NCBI GenBank assembly: GCA_947381435.1
Contig: CANCVE010000010.1
Location: 1-64,000 of the forward strand
Length of the DNA stretch: 64,000 nt
Direction of reading: 5' to 3'
Source: Chitinophagaceae bacterium
GTDB taxonomy: Bacteria; Bacteroidota; Bacteroidia; Chitinophagales; Chitinophagaceae
Positions 28,250-37,521 of this stretch are shown here, one piece after another (position 1 is the stretch's first letter; each line of letters starts with the position of its first letter). Below the pieces are notes generated by a model. It searched no databases. It saw only the letters and a program-made list of their open reading frames with translations, and had not been told where the DNA came from. The position numbers were made by a program, and so were the translations under genes.

Positions 28250-29122
28250 TTGTCAATGAAATTTTTTTTCTTTTCTTTCATATTAATCAGCATAAATCTT
28301 TTTGCCCAAGATGAAATTGCGGCAAAAAAAGTAGCTTTTCCTGCTGGTTATATTGCCAAAATAGATGAGGTCTATACCACAGTAAATGATTGGAAAGGAA
28401 GAGAGGATATTTATTATAACCCAACAGCCACCAAACCTACGCCCGTGGTTTTTAATATTCATGGCGGCGGTTGGAATCATGGTACAAAGGAAAGCCAAAC
28501 GGGTTATGGTAGCTTTTTTAGTAACGGATATGCAGTTGCCAACATAGAATATAGGTTAACGGGTGTGGCTTCGGCACCTGCCGCAATAGAAGATGTGCGT
28601 TCGGCAATATTGTATGTAGTAAAAAATGCCAAAGCCTTGAATATTGATCCCAATAAGATAGTAATCATGGGTGCAAGTGCTGGCGGACATTTGGCTTTGC
28701 TTGCAGGATTATTGCAAAACGATCATCGTTTTGATGCAAACTATAAGGATATAAACGGCTTTACCATTGCTGCCATTATTGATAAATATGGCCCTACAGA
28801 TTTAACGGTTCCTGGTGTAGAGAAAAACAAATCGGCAGCAGCTTTTCTGGGTAGTTATTTAGGAAACAAGGATTTAATGGCTTCCGTTTCGCCCATTTAT
28901 TATGTAAAGAAAACGAGTCCGCCCATTTTCATCGTTCATGGAGATGCAGACCCACTAGTTCCTTATCAACAGTCGGTTGATTTACACAAAAAGTTAGAAG
29001 AAGTGGGTGTAAAGACTGTCTTTATTACCGTTTCGGGAGGGAGTCATGGAGGTTTTAATAAAGATAAAAGCAAGGAGATTAGTGCATCAATAGAAGCCTT
29101 TTTGAAAGAGGCAGTGCATTAA
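28250..29122 (+). CDS. Exported alpha/beta hydrolase (carbohydrate-esterase-like)
   Basis: 290 aa. Signal peptide at residues 1-20 (I-L-I-S-I-N-L-F-A-Q). Esterase/lipase fold of the HSL/BD-FAE type: oxyanion motif H-G-G-G-W, nucleophile G-A-S-A-G-G, catalytic Asp in H-G-D-A-D-P and His in G-S-H-G-G. It lies 24 nt after the lyase and before an array and a sulfatase, so removal of acyl groups from the same polysaccharide is likely. Paralogous to the hydrolase at 31119-31949. Confidence 0.83.
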   Translation: MSMKFFFFSFILISINLFAQDEIAAKKVAFPAGYIAKIDEVYTTVNDWKGREDIYYNPTATKPTPVVFNIHGGGWNHGTKESQTGYGSFFSNGYAVANIEYRLTGVASAPAAIEDVRSAILYVVKNAKALNIDPNKIVIMGASAGGHLALLAGLLQNDHRFDANYKDINGFTIAAIIDKYGPTDLTVPGVEKNKSAAAFLGSYLGNKDLMASVSPIYYVKKTSPPIFIVHGDADPLVPYQQSVDLHKKLEEVGVKTVFITVSGGSHGGFNKDKSKEISASIEAFLKEAVH

Positions 29123-29201
29123 ATATCTATTGTAAAAATGGTTTTAAGTAAGTTTTTTTAGTAGGTTACGTTTAATAAATACCTCTCAATTTTAGGAACT
29201 A

Positions 29202-29327
29202 GACTGGAAGGTTTTGCGACGAAACTGGAAAGTTTTGCGATGAGACTGAAAGGTTTTACGATGAAACTAAAAGGTTTTACGATGAAACCGGAAGGTTTTG
29301 CGATGGGACTGAAAGGTTTCACGGGAA
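29202..29327. repeat. 21-nt tandem array D (6 units)
   Basis: Six exact 21-nt units start at 29202, 29223, 29244, 29265, 29286 and 29307; the core is GGTTTTGCGATGA, preceded by AACTGGAA or GACTGAAA. No indels. It lies 79 nt after the hydrolase stop and 105 nt before the first sulfatase start. The minus strand is open through it and would give a heptad peptide with A/V-K-P-F/S-S; that is a by-product of the period. Confidence 0.92.
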
Positions 29328-29431
29328 GAATAGCACAATCCTTCGCGTAAGACAACATTTTTTTGAATAAATTTTTGAATAATAAACAAACGGCTCTCAC
29401 ATTAAAAAACAGTTTTAATTAAACTAGAAGT

Positions 29432-31048
29432 ATGAAAAAGTGGATTTGCTTACCGGCATTAGTATTTTTAATTCCTAATGCAAAATCTTTTGCACAGCAA
29501 GAGAAAAAACCGAACATTCTATTTATTGCAGTAGATGATTTGAAACCAATATTGGGTTGCTTTGGCGACAAATTGGTGAAAACGCCAAACATTGACCGAT
29601 TGGCTAAAATGGGTACTGCTTTTCAGAGCAATTATGTTCAGCAGGCAGTATGTGGACCAACAAGGGCTAGTTTGATGACGGGTAAAAGACCTGATTACAC
29701 CAAAGTTTGGGATTTAAAAACCCAAATGAGAGACATGAACCCCGACATCGTTACGCTTCCTCAGTATCTTATTACCCAAGGATACCAAACAATTGGTATT
29801 GGTAAGATATTTCACCCAAGTGATGCTTTAAAAAAGATTGATCCTGTGTCTTGGAGTCTGCCTTATATGTTTACAAAGGACGAAGATTTTGCTAATGGAT
29901 TAGGCAAGCCTGCTAATGAACAATATCAGTTGGCTTCTACCAAAGAATATTTTGCAACGCATGAAAAAGTAAAGAAAGGTGATGAACCTAAAAAGAAAAA
30001 AGGGCAGGATGATAATGATGAAGGTTCTGGCAGTAGAAAAGGCCCATCAACTGAGTGTATTGATGTACCTGATGGTGCTTATGAAGATGGTGCAAATGCA
30101 TTGCTTGCTAAAGCTAAGTTGGATGAATTGGTTGCTTCTAAAAAACCATTCTTCTTTGCAGTAGGCTATCATAAACCACACCTTCCGTTTGTGGCGCCAA
30201 AAAAATATTGGGATATGTACGACAGAGACAAAATGCCTTTGGCTGAGTTTCAAGAACACTCTAAGGATGGTCCTTTAGTAGCTTATACTTCTGCTGGTGA
30301 GTTAAGAAACTACACTGATATTCCTCCTTTTGTAACGATGGAAGCAGAATTGAACCGAATTGGTTTGAAACCAGAAAAACAAAAAGAATTGATTCAGGGC
30401 TATTATGCTGCCGTATCTTACTTAGACCATAATGTGGGTGTATTGTTGGATGAATTAGAAAAACTAGGTCAATTAAACAATACCATCATTGTTTTCTGGG
30501 GCGATCATGGTTGGCATTTGGGCGATCATGACCTTTGGTGCAAACACACCAACTTCGAAAACGCTACAAGAGCACCATTGATTATTGCGGCTCCTGGTTT
30601 GAAAGGTGGTGCTACTAAATCATTAACAGAACACATTGATATTTTCCCTACAGTTTGCGATTTAGCCGGCGTTCCTGTTCCTACTTATTTGGATGGAAAA
30701 AGTTTGGTGCCAATTATGAAGGATAAGAAAGCAAAAGTTCAGGAATATTCTATCAGCCAATACCCTCGTGGTGTGAAGAAAGAAGAAATGGAGCGTTTGG
30801 GTTATGAATCTAAAAAATTGATGGGCTATAGTTTACGAACTGATAAATATAGATTCACTATTTGGATGAATGATTTTACTAGCAAAGCTCCTTTTGATGC
30901 TAAAAAAGTTTATGCCAAAGAAATGTACGACTACGTAAAAGATCCTTTGGAAAAAGTAAACGTGGCTGATGCAAAAGAATATGCTAGTGTTTATAAAGAC
31001 ATGTATGGCAAGATGCTTGATTTCTTTGCTTCTCAAGTAAATAAATAA
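29432..31048 (+). CDS. Exported S1-family sulfatase, iduronate-2-sulfatase-like
   Basis: 538 aa. Signal peptide at residues 1-21 (ends F-A-Q). The N-terminal metal site F-I-A-V-D-D-L-K-P and the formylglycine motif C-G-P-T-R (Cys near residue 73, family C-x-P-x-R) are intact. F-A-V-G-Y-H-K-P-H-L-P-F and W-G-D-H-G-W-H-L-G-D-H are the usual iduronate-2-sulfatase-type signatures. A Lys-rich acidic insertion (K-K-K-G-Q-D-D-N-D-E-G-S) lies near residue 185. It would need the FGly-generating enzyme, not in this window. About half its residues look shared with the sulfatase at 34391. A terminator follows. Confidence 0.92.
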   Translation: MKKWICLPALVFLIPNAKSFAQQEKKPNILFIAVDDLKPILGCFGDKLVKTPNIDRLAKMGTAFQSNYVQQAVCGPTRASLMTGKRPDYTKVWDLKTQMRDMNPDIVTLPQYLITQGYQTIGIGKIFHPSDALKKIDPVSWSLPYMFTKDEDFANGLGKPANEQYQLASTKEYFATHEKVKKGDEPKKKKGQDDNDEGSGSRKGPSTECIDVPDGAYEDGANALLAKAKLDELVASKKPFFFAVGYHKPHLPFVAPKKYWDMYDRDKMPLAEFQEHSKDGPLVAYTSAGELRNYTDIPPFVTMEAELNRIGLKPEKQKELIQGYYAAVSYLDHNVGVLLDELEKLGQLNNTIIVFWGDHGWHLGDHDLWCKHTNFENATRAPLIIAAPGLKGGATKSLTEHIDIFPTVCDLAGVPVPTYLDGKSLVPIMKDKKAKVQEYSISQYPRGVKKEEMERLGYESKKLMGYSLRTDKYRFTIWMNDFTSKAPFDAKKVYAKEMYDYVKDPLEKVNVADAKEYASVYKDMYGKMLDFFASQVNK

Positions 31049-31057
31049 TTTGTTTAG

Positions 31058-31096
31058 AATGACTAACCCGCTTCACTTGGGTTAGTCATTTTTTTT
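31058..31096 (+). terminator. Terminator after the first sulfatase
   Basis: AATGACTAACCC at 31058-31069 pairs perfectly with 31079-31090 across a 9-nt loop, followed by a run of T. It starts 10 nt past the stop and splits the locus into two transcripts or gives partial read-through. Confidence 0.92.
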
Positions 31097-31118
31097 ATTT
31101 TTAATTATAATATTACCA

Positions 31119-31949
31119 ATGAAAAAATATACTCCAGTTTTAGTTGCCCTTATTTTTCTTTGTTTTAACGCAAAAGCACAGGAGTATATTACTGAAAAAA
31201 ACATTAACTATTATCCAGATTCTATCAATAACAAAGACGAATACACTAAAAGTCAGTGTACGCTAGACTTTTATTATCCTAAAGACTTAAAGAATTTTCC
31301 AACAATTGTCTGGATTCATGGCGGCGGAATGACGCATGGCGAAAAGCAATTGCCCAAATCATTAATGAATAAAGGATATGCTATAGTTGGTGTAGAATAT
31401 CGTTTATCGCCAAAGGTTAATGCCCCTGCTTACATAGAAGATGCGGCTGCGGCTGTGGCTTGGACATTTAAAAACATTGAAAAATATGGTGGAAGCACCA
31501 AACTTATTTTCCTTTCTGGTCATTCGGCAGGAGGATATTTAGATTTAATGGTAACGCTTGATAAGAGTTATCTGGCAAAATATAACATTGATGCCAACAC
31601 TATTGCGGCGTGCATTCCATTTAGTGGAGAAGCCATCACGCATTATACCATTCGGAAAGAAAGAGGCATAAAAAATACCCAACCCATTATAGATAAATAT
31701 GCACCACTCTATTTTGTACGAGCAGATGCACCTCCATTAATGTTGATATCGGGCGATAGAGAAAAAGAATTATTGGGCAGATACGAAGAAACTGCCTACT
31801 TGTGGCGGATGATGAAATTGGTAGGACATACCCGCACCACCATAACAGAATTAACAGGGTTTGATCATGGGGGCATGGCAAAACCTGCATACCCTTTGCT
31901 GTTAAAAGCAGTAGCAGACATTACTAAAGAAATAATGGAAAAGAAATGA
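31119..31949 (+). CDS. Exported alpha/beta hydrolase, second esterase-like enzyme
   Basis: 276 aa. Signal peptide at residues 1-20 (ends A-K-A-Q). It has the oxyanion motif H-G-G-G-M, nucleophile G-H-S-A-G-G, Asp in I-S-G-D-R-E and His in F-D-H-G-G. It shares its layout with the hydrolase at 28250 but the motifs differ in detail (G-H-S rather than G-A-S), so substrate may differ. The stop overlaps the next start (ATGA, 31946-31949), a sign of translational coupling. Confidence 0.82.
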   Translation: MKKYTPVLVALIFLCFNAKAQEYITEKNINYYPDSINNKDEYTKSQCTLDFYYPKDLKNFPTIVWIHGGGMTHGEKQLPKSLMNKGYAIVGVEYRLSPKVNAPAYIEDAAAAVAWTFKNIEKYGGSTKLIFLSGHSAGGYLDLMVTLDKSYLAKYNIDANTIAACIPFSGEAITHYTIRKERGIKNTQPIIDKYAPLYFVRADAPPLMLISGDREKELLGRYEETAYLWRMMKLVGHTRTTITELTGFDHGGMAKPAYPLLLKAVADITKEIMEKK

Positions 31950-34210
31950 TAAAAAAAACGATCTCCTTTACATTTGGGCTAATTCTATTGCTAACAAGTA
32001 ATTGCTCTTTTGCCCAAACTTCTACATTAGTCTCGTTAGATTCCACTGGAAAGTTGGCCTATAAAGCTGATGCAAAAGGAAACGTTGTTCCTGACTTTAG
32101 TGGGGTAGGTTATAAAAATGGAGAGGTCGCCATCCCCACTGTTGCAGTGGTAAAAACTGTTTATCCTGTTGCTGGAGATAATTTAGCCACTATCCTAAAT
32201 GCTATCAACGAAGTAGCTAAACTACCTATTGGTGCGGATGGTTTTAGAGGAGCAATTCTTTTTAAAAAAGGATTTTATCCTGTTTCTGATACCATAAAAA
32301 TCAGTGCAAGTGGTATCGTTTTGCGAGGAGAGGGTACAGACACTACCAATGGAACTCGTTTTCATGCTACTTCGCTTAAACAATATGCGCTTTTTAGTTT
32401 TGTAGGAACAGGCGGTGTTAGCACTACCGGTTCAAAAAAATATACTACAGACGCTTACATTCCTTATGGAAGTAATCAGTTGACGGTTTCTAGTAACAAC
32501 AATAATTTTAAAATAGGCGATTCAATTTTAATCCAAAGAATCCCAGATTCTAACTGGATAAATATGCTTACGATGGCGCAATGGGGTTGGACTGCCTCCT
32601 CTTACAACGTTTCTTTCCAACGTAAAGTAACTGCGGTAAATGGCAATACCCTCACTTTCGATGCGCCAATGGTAGACATTGTTGATACTTCCTATGCCAA
32701 ATGTTTGGTTACAAAATATAAGTCTACCCGCATGCAACAGTGTGGTTTGGAGAATATGTGCCTTTCCTCGGCATACACTTCCGACACTGCCGAAAACCAT
32801 GCTTGGGATGCGGTAGATATAGACAATGCCCAAAACTGTTGGGTGCGTAATGTGGATGCCTACTATTTTGGTTATTCGAACGTGATGATGTATGCCGGAG
32901 CTAGCTGGATTACGGTAGATAGTTGCAAAATGATTGACCCAAAATCACAAATTACTGGTGAGAGACGGTACTCATTCAACATTAGTGGACAGCGTTGTTT
33001 GGTTAAAAATTGCTTTACCAGAAATGGCCGTCATGATTTTGTAACAGGCAGTAGAAACCCTGGCCCCAATGTTTTTTATAATAGTAAGGCCACCAAACAG
33101 CAAGCCGATATTGGCCCGCATCAACGGTGGGCTACTGGTACTTTGTACGATAATATTGTGAGTAATGGAAGTCAGAATGTTCAAAACAGAGAAAGCTATG
33201 GTTCTGGTCATGGTTGGGCTGGCGCACAAATTATGTTCTGGAATTGTACAGCTCGCGATATGATAATTCAAAACCCTGAGGGCGATGCTACCAATTGGGC
33301 TATTGGTTGCACGGCAAACATTACCAATGAGGGCGGCTTGGCAACAGAACCTTATGGCATTGTAGAATCTAAAAACAAACCCATCGTTTCTATTCCAAGT
33401 TTGTACTTGACGCAGTTAAATCAGCGGCTGAATATTGGCAATAAAAAAGCACAGAATATCTCTTTCGACACATTGGCAAACAAGGCATTGGGTGACACCG
33501 ATTTTACCCCTACTTGTGCAGCATCGTCTGCTTTGCCCATCACTTTTACCAGCATGAATCCGTCGGTGGCTACGATTGTTAATGGTCAAATTCATATTGT
33601 GGGCATTGGCACGGCCATCATTAATGCTTCACAAAAAGGAGATACTACTTTTACTGCTGCGCCCGTTTATGGGCAATTGCTTACGGTAGTAAAATCATTG
33701 CCTATTCAATTAAAAAATATTAGTGCTACCCTCAAATCGAATACTGTTTTAGTAGAATGGACAGCTTTAAATGCGTCAAGCATTAAGCAATTTATCATTG
33801 AGCGTAGCAATAATGGCAATAGCTTTTCTGCTTTTGGCAGTGTTCCTTCAATCAATAAAAATTCTTTTTCTTTCACTGATTTATCGCCTATTAATACTGC
33901 TTACTATCGGATAAAAATGGTTGGCATTGATGGAAGCATTACTTTTAGCAATAGTTTATTGGTAGAAAAAGAAACAAATAAGGGCATCAGTATTTATCCA
34001 AATCCTATTACAAGTCATTTGAGTATTGCAGGATTGAGTGGTAAATCAAATCTTAAAATTATAAATGCAGAAGGAAAGAAAGTGTTTGAGCAAAGCACTG
34101 CTGCCAACAATTTAACCATCAGTTTGAGTGGTTTAAAGGCGGGCGTTTATTTTCTTTCTGCTACAGATGAATTGGGAAGCGTTAAGACTAAAAGATTTAT
34201 TAAAGAATAA
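31946..34210 (+). CDS. Exported right-handed beta-helix protein with T9SS domain (putative lyase or hydrolase)
   Basis: 754 aa. Signal peptide at residues 1-24. A pectate_lyase_3-like N-terminal segment (G-A-I-L-F-K-K-G-F-Y-P-V-S-D-T-I) and a beta-helix region (about 70-480) with C-W-V-R-N-V-D-A-Y and C-L-V-K-N-C-F rungs follow. An Ig-like domain comes next (about 490-580; A-T-I-V-N-G-Q-I-H-I-V-G-I-G-T), then a fibronectin-like part and a T9SS type A end (I-S-I-Y-P-N-P). The helix fold is typical of polysaccharide lyases and some hydrolases. No residue set identifies the chemistry, but the neighbourhood argues for cleavage of the same polymer as PL7. Confidence 0.78.
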   Translation: MIKKTISFTFGLILLLTSNCSFAQTSTLVSLDSTGKLAYKADAKGNVVPDFSGVGYKNGEVAIPTVAVVKTVYPVAGDNLATILNAINEVAKLPIGADGFRGAILFKKGFYPVSDTIKISASGIVLRGEGTDTTNGTRFHATSLKQYALFSFVGTGGVSTTGSKKYTTDAYIPYGSNQLTVSSNNNNFKIGDSILIQRIPDSNWINMLTMAQWGWTASSYNVSFQRKVTAVNGNTLTFDAPMVDIVDTSYAKCLVTKYKSTRMQQCGLENMCLSSAYTSDTAENHAWDAVDIDNAQNCWVRNVDAYYFGYSNVMMYAGASWITVDSCKMIDPKSQITGERRYSFNISGQRCLVKNCFTRNGRHDFVTGSRNPGPNVFYNSKATKQQADIGPHQRWATGTLYDNIVSNGSQNVQNRESYGSGHGWAGAQIMFWNCTARDMIIQNPEGDATNWAIGCTANITNEGGLATEPYGIVESKNKPIVSIPSLYLTQLNQRLNIGNKKAQNISFDTLANKALGDTDFTPTCAASSALPITFTSMNPSVATIVNGQIHIVGIGTAIINASQKGDTTFTAAPVYGQLLTVVKSLPIQLKNISATLKSNTVLVEWTALNASSIKQFIIERSNNGNSFSAFGSVPSINKNSFSFTDLSPINTAYYRIKMVGIDGSITFSNSLLVEKETNKGISIYPNPITSHLSIAGLSGKSNLKIINAEGKKVFEQSTAANNLTISLSGLKAGVYFLSATDELGSVKTKRFIKE

Positions 34211-34247
34211 ACGGCTGGATTTGGCAGATAAATATCTATAACCGAGG

Positions 34248-34363
34248 CCTCGGATGCGACATCCGGTACCTCGGATGCGACAAAAGATACTTCGGATGGG
34301 ACAAAAGATACCTCGGATGCGACAGAAGATACCTCGGATGCGACAAAGGATACCTTGGATGCA
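34248..34363. repeat. 21-nt tandem array E (5 full units and a partial)
   Basis: Units start at 34248, 34269, 34290, 34311 and 34332 with a sixth partial at 34353; the core is CCTCGGATGCGACA, followed by a variable 7-8 nt. The flank CCGAGGCCTCGG at 34243-34254 is a perfect 12-nt palindrome. It begins 37 nt after the beta-helix stop and ends 28 nt before the second sulfatase start. Confidence 0.92.
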
Positions 34364-34390
34364 AGATTTTAAAAGTAAAATATAGATAAA

Positions 34391-36004
34391 ATGAAGATGA
34401 AACGGTTGTTGGTTATTGCAATGGGTATGGTTGTTTCGGCAAATACTATTGCGCAGGAACAGAAAAAGCCCAATGTGCTGTTCATTGCCATCGATGATTT
34501 GAAACCTATTTTGGGTTGCTATGGCGATAAAATAATTAAGACCCCAAACATTGACCGATTGGCAAAAATGGGGACTGTTTTTATGAGTAATTATTGTCAG
34601 CAAGCCGTTTGTGGACCTACTCGTGCAAGTTTGATGACGGGCAAAAGGCCAGATTATACTAAGGTTTGGGATTTGCAAACACCTATGCGCAACGTTAATC
34701 CAGATATTTTGAGCTTGCCTCAATACCTCATTACGCAAGGATATTCTACGCAGGGAATAGGAAAGATTTATGATTCGAGAGACGTGGATAAGGATTTGGA
34801 TAAGCCATCTTGGAGCGTACCCTACTATAAAAATGCAGATGATTATTACGACAAACAAACAGGATTGCCTGTAAATGTGGAATATCAAGCAGCAGAATCT
34901 AAAAAACAAGCGGCTAAGTTTACAGCCGAAGCAGAAGCAAAAGGGCTGAAAGGAAAGGAGTTGAAGCAATATATTAACGAACGAGTACGCCCCACTACCG
35001 AATGTTTGGATTTGCCAGATAATGCCTACGAAGACGGCGCAAACGCTTTGAAGGCAAAAGAAGTGCTGATTAATTTGAGCAAAACACCTACGCAGCCTTT
35101 CTTTTTTGCAGTAGGTTTTCATAAGCCACATCTTCCTTTTGTATCGCCTAAAAAATATTGGGATTTGTACAATCGGGAAGAAATGCCAGTGGCAAAGTTT
35201 CAGGAGAAATCGAAGAACGGAGTAGATATTGCCTATCATAGTGCTTCGGAAATGAGGCTATACACCGATATTCCTGAACTACTTTCTTTCACCGATCAAA
35301 AGCCTTTTGGTATTTCTTTGCCTTTGGCGAAACAAAAAGAATTGATTCATGGCTATTATGCAGCCGTTTCTTACACTGATGCGCAAGTTGGAATCTTATT
35401 GAATACATTAGATTCTTTAGGGCTAACTAAAAACACCGTAATAGTTCTTTGGGGCGATCATGGATGGCATTTGGGCGACCATAATTTGTGGTGCAAACAC
35501 ACCAACTTTGAGCAAGCAACGCATTCGCCTTTGATAGTTGCTGCACCGGGTTATAAAGAAGGAAGTTCTATTTCGATGTCAGAACATGTTGATATTTTCC
35601 CTACCGTTTGCGAATTGGCAGGGGTAAAAATACCAGAAGTGGTGGATGGCAAAAGCTTGGTACCAATTATGAAAAATAAGAAAGCGAAGGTTATTGAATA
35701 TTCGGTAAGCCAATATCCTAGAAGTAACCCAAAAATGGAAACTGGCAGATTGGGTTATGATAAAGCAGAATATATGGGTTATTCGATCAGAGATAATAGG
35801 TATCGGTTTACCATTTGGATGGATAAAGGGTTTAGAAGTACACAGCCTTTTAAAAAGGAATTGGTGATTGGAACAGAATTGTATGACTATAAAGTAGATC
35901 CTCTAGAAACGACAAATGTTTACAAGGATGCAAAATATGCGGCCATCTCGAAAGAATTGGAAGGCAAAATGATTAATTATTTTAAAACTCACGAAACAAA
36001 ATAG
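34391..36004 (+). CDS. Exported S1-family sulfatase, paralogue of the first
   Basis: 537 aa. Signal peptide at residues 1-21 (ends I-A-Q). It has F-I-A-I-D-D-L-K-P, C-G-P-T-R (Cys near residue 72), F-A-V-G-F-H-K-P-H-L-P-F and W-G-D-H-G-W-H-L-G-D-H. It follows the first sulfatase closely over most of its length and is likely a local duplication that diverged, perhaps for a different sulfate position. Residues 160-200 are Ala/Lys/Glu-rich instead of the acidic insert in the first copy. It ends 3 nt before DUF1961. Confidence 0.92.
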   Translation: MKMKRLLVIAMGMVVSANTIAQEQKKPNVLFIAIDDLKPILGCYGDKIIKTPNIDRLAKMGTVFMSNYCQQAVCGPTRASLMTGKRPDYTKVWDLQTPMRNVNPDILSLPQYLITQGYSTQGIGKIYDSRDVDKDLDKPSWSVPYYKNADDYYDKQTGLPVNVEYQAAESKKQAAKFTAEAEAKGLKGKELKQYINERVRPTTECLDLPDNAYEDGANALKAKEVLINLSKTPTQPFFFAVGFHKPHLPFVSPKKYWDLYNREEMPVAKFQEKSKNGVDIAYHSASEMRLYTDIPELLSFTDQKPFGISLPLAKQKELIHGYYAAVSYTDAQVGILLNTLDSLGLTKNTVIVLWGDHGWHLGDHNLWCKHTNFEQATHSPLIVAAPGYKEGSSISMSEHVDIFPTVCELAGVKIPEVVDGKSLVPIMKNKKAKVIEYSVSQYPRSNPKMETGRLGYDKAEYMGYSIRDNRYRFTIWMDKGFRSTQPFKKELVIGTELYDYKVDPLETTNVYKDAKYAAISKELEGKMINYFKTHETK

Positions 36005-36007
36005 AAG

Positions 36008-36721
36008 ATGAAAAGAATACTTATTTGGACGGCGTTATTATTTACCACCTCGGCATTTGCACAGGAAGTAACCAAAGGAAAATTGGTGTACTCTAACAAA
36101 ATGTCGAGCGAAAAAGACCTGAAAGGTTGGGCACTAGAGGGAAAAGCCAATGTGGAATTTAAGGATGGATGGATGCACATGTACTCTCCAAACGAGGAAA
36201 GTCACCATGTATATTGGTGCCCGAAAGATTTTCCTGCCAATTTTATTGCTGAATGGGATGCACAGAATTATAAAATAGATGCGGGCTTATGCATCATTTT
36301 CTTTTGTGCAAAGGGATTGCATGGAGAAGACATTTTCGATTCATCGATGCCAAAAAGAACCACAGGCGATTTTGAAGATTACATACGTGGTGCCATGAAT
36401 TGTTACCATGTTTCCTATTATGCAAATGGTAGAGATCATCCGGGAAGATTGATTGCCAACTTGCGGAAGAATGCAGGTTTTCATTTGATAGAATCAAGCG
36501 AACCGGGTATTCCAATTAGCTACACGGGTGTGAATCATTTAAAAATAATTAAGAATGGCGCATCAGTTAAGATGTTTGTGGATGGAAGAAAAATAATTGA
36601 TTGGGTGGATGATGGCAAAAAATACGGACCAATACTAGGCGAAGGAAAAATTGGTTTTAGGCAGATGCAATGGACACACTTTGCCTACAGAAACTTTAAG
36701 GTTTGGGAAATAGCTAAGTAA
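36008..36721 (+). CDS. Exported DUF1961-family protein
   Basis: 237 aa. Signal peptide at residues 1-18 (ends A-F-A-Q). The body is a concanavalin-like beta sandwich as judged by family: Y-S-N-K-M-S-S-E-K-D-L, then H-V-S-Y-Y-A-N-G-R-D-H-P-G-R and N-L-R-K-N-A-G-F, which are the family's strong signatures as I recall them. DUF1961 proteins often lie in polysaccharide loci with sulfatases and lyases. Its activity is not established to my knowledge. It is coupled to the sulfatase (3-nt gap). Confidence 0.8.
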   Translation: MKRILIWTALLFTTSAFAQEVTKGKLVYSNKMSSEKDLKGWALEGKANVEFKDGWMHMYSPNEESHHVYWCPKDFPANFIAEWDAQNYKIDAGLCIIFFCAKGLHGEDIFDSSMPKRTTGDFEDYIRGAMNCYHVSYYANGRDHPGRLIANLRKNAGFHLIESSEPGIPISYTGVNHLKIIKNGASVKMFVDGRKIIDWVDDGKKYGPILGEGKIGFRQMQWTHFAYRNFKVWEIAK

Positions 36722-36848
36722 GTTGAAAGTCGTAAGTGAAAAGTTGAAAGTCGAAAGTCGTAAGTCGTAAGTTGTAAGTCAGAAGTTAGAAAGGCATTAT
36801 ATTTTTGACCCTTAACTTTCGAATTATTACTTTCAACTTACTAAGAGA
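36722..36848. repeat. Heptamer-word palindrome H6 (GTCGAAA/GTCGTAA vocabulary)
   Basis: Starts at the base after the DUF1961 stop. Ten consecutive 7-nt words (GTTGAAA, GTCGTAA, GTGAAAA and variants, ending GTTAGAA) run 36723-36792 without an indel. After a 28-nt spacer, inverted words follow near 36819-36843. The same vocabulary occurs inside hemC. Confidence 0.9.
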
Positions 36849-36859
36849 AGAACATATAT

Positions 36860-37309
36860 ATGAAAGGAAAAAATTGTTTACTGGGAGTCATGGTTTTGCT
36901 TTTATCTGCTTGCTGTAGCCCTAAAATGAAAGGTGGCTTCACGAAGGAGTTCATTCATCCTGGCAAAGGATACACCAAGGCAATTGTGGTTTTAGTTAAT
37001 CATACTAAAACAATTTATTTATCAGGATTGACGGGAGAGGGGACAGATTTGGCTTCTCAAACAAGATCTACTTATAACCATATAAAAGAAGAACTAGACT
37101 CGGCAGGTGCTTCAATGAAGGATATTGTGAAAATGAATACCTATATCGTAAACATGAATGCCGACAAAGTGGCAATATTTAGAGGAATAAGAAAAGAGGT
37201 ATTGGGAGAACAAACTATGCCCGCAAGCACACTACTAGGTGTTCAATCATTGGCTGATAGTGATAAACTGATAGAGATAGAAGCGGTTGCAGTGGTTAGA
37301 AAAAAGTAA
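36860..37309 (+). CDS. RidA/YjgF-family protein with lipoprotein signal
   Basis: 149 aa. The first 21 residues form a lipoprotein signal, L-L-L-S-A-C, with the modified Cys near residue 18. A complete RidA domain follows: S-G-L-T-G, I-K-E-E-L-D-S-A-G, V-K-M-N-T-Y-I and M-P-A-S-T-L-L-G-V. The position of the catalytic Arg of classical RidA (which acts on imines from PLP enzymes) lacks the standard R-x-x-V context (A-S-T-L-L-G), so deaminase activity is doubtful. Membrane-attached RidA proteins are unusual. It is the last gene of the carbohydrate region. Confidence 0.85.
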   Translation: MKGKNCLLGVMVLLLSACCSPKMKGGFTKEFIHPGKGYTKAIVVLVNHTKTIYLSGLTGEGTDLASQTRSTYNHIKEELDSAGASMKDIVKMNTYIVNMNADKVAIFRGIRKEVLGEQTMPASTLLGVQSLADSDKLIEIEAVAVVRKK

Positions 37310-37521
37310 TATTAACCGATTTTAATTGTTACGTAAGCAGCAATATGTAATCATTCTAGGTCTAACATTGCAAGAAGATTAAAATATATAAAACGATTTT
37401 ATTTCTAATGTAATTTTAAATATAACCGCTATTTTTACCTGTAGGTTATATTTAATTTGCTATTGTTTAGCAACTTTAAGTTGTTAAAAACAAAATTATT
37501 TTATGGGTATAATTCAATGCT

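Noticed and set aside
29158-29400. 80-aa minus-strand frame over array D with K-P-F-S repeats
   Set aside because: Same artefact of the 21-nt period; it lies on the strand opposite to the surrounding genes and has no RBS or promoter context.
34133-35239. 368-aa minus-strand frame across array E and sulfatase 2
   Set aside because: It is the shadow of the sulfatase on the opposite strand plus the repeat; composition rich in Cys, Ile, Phe and Arg is not protein-like.
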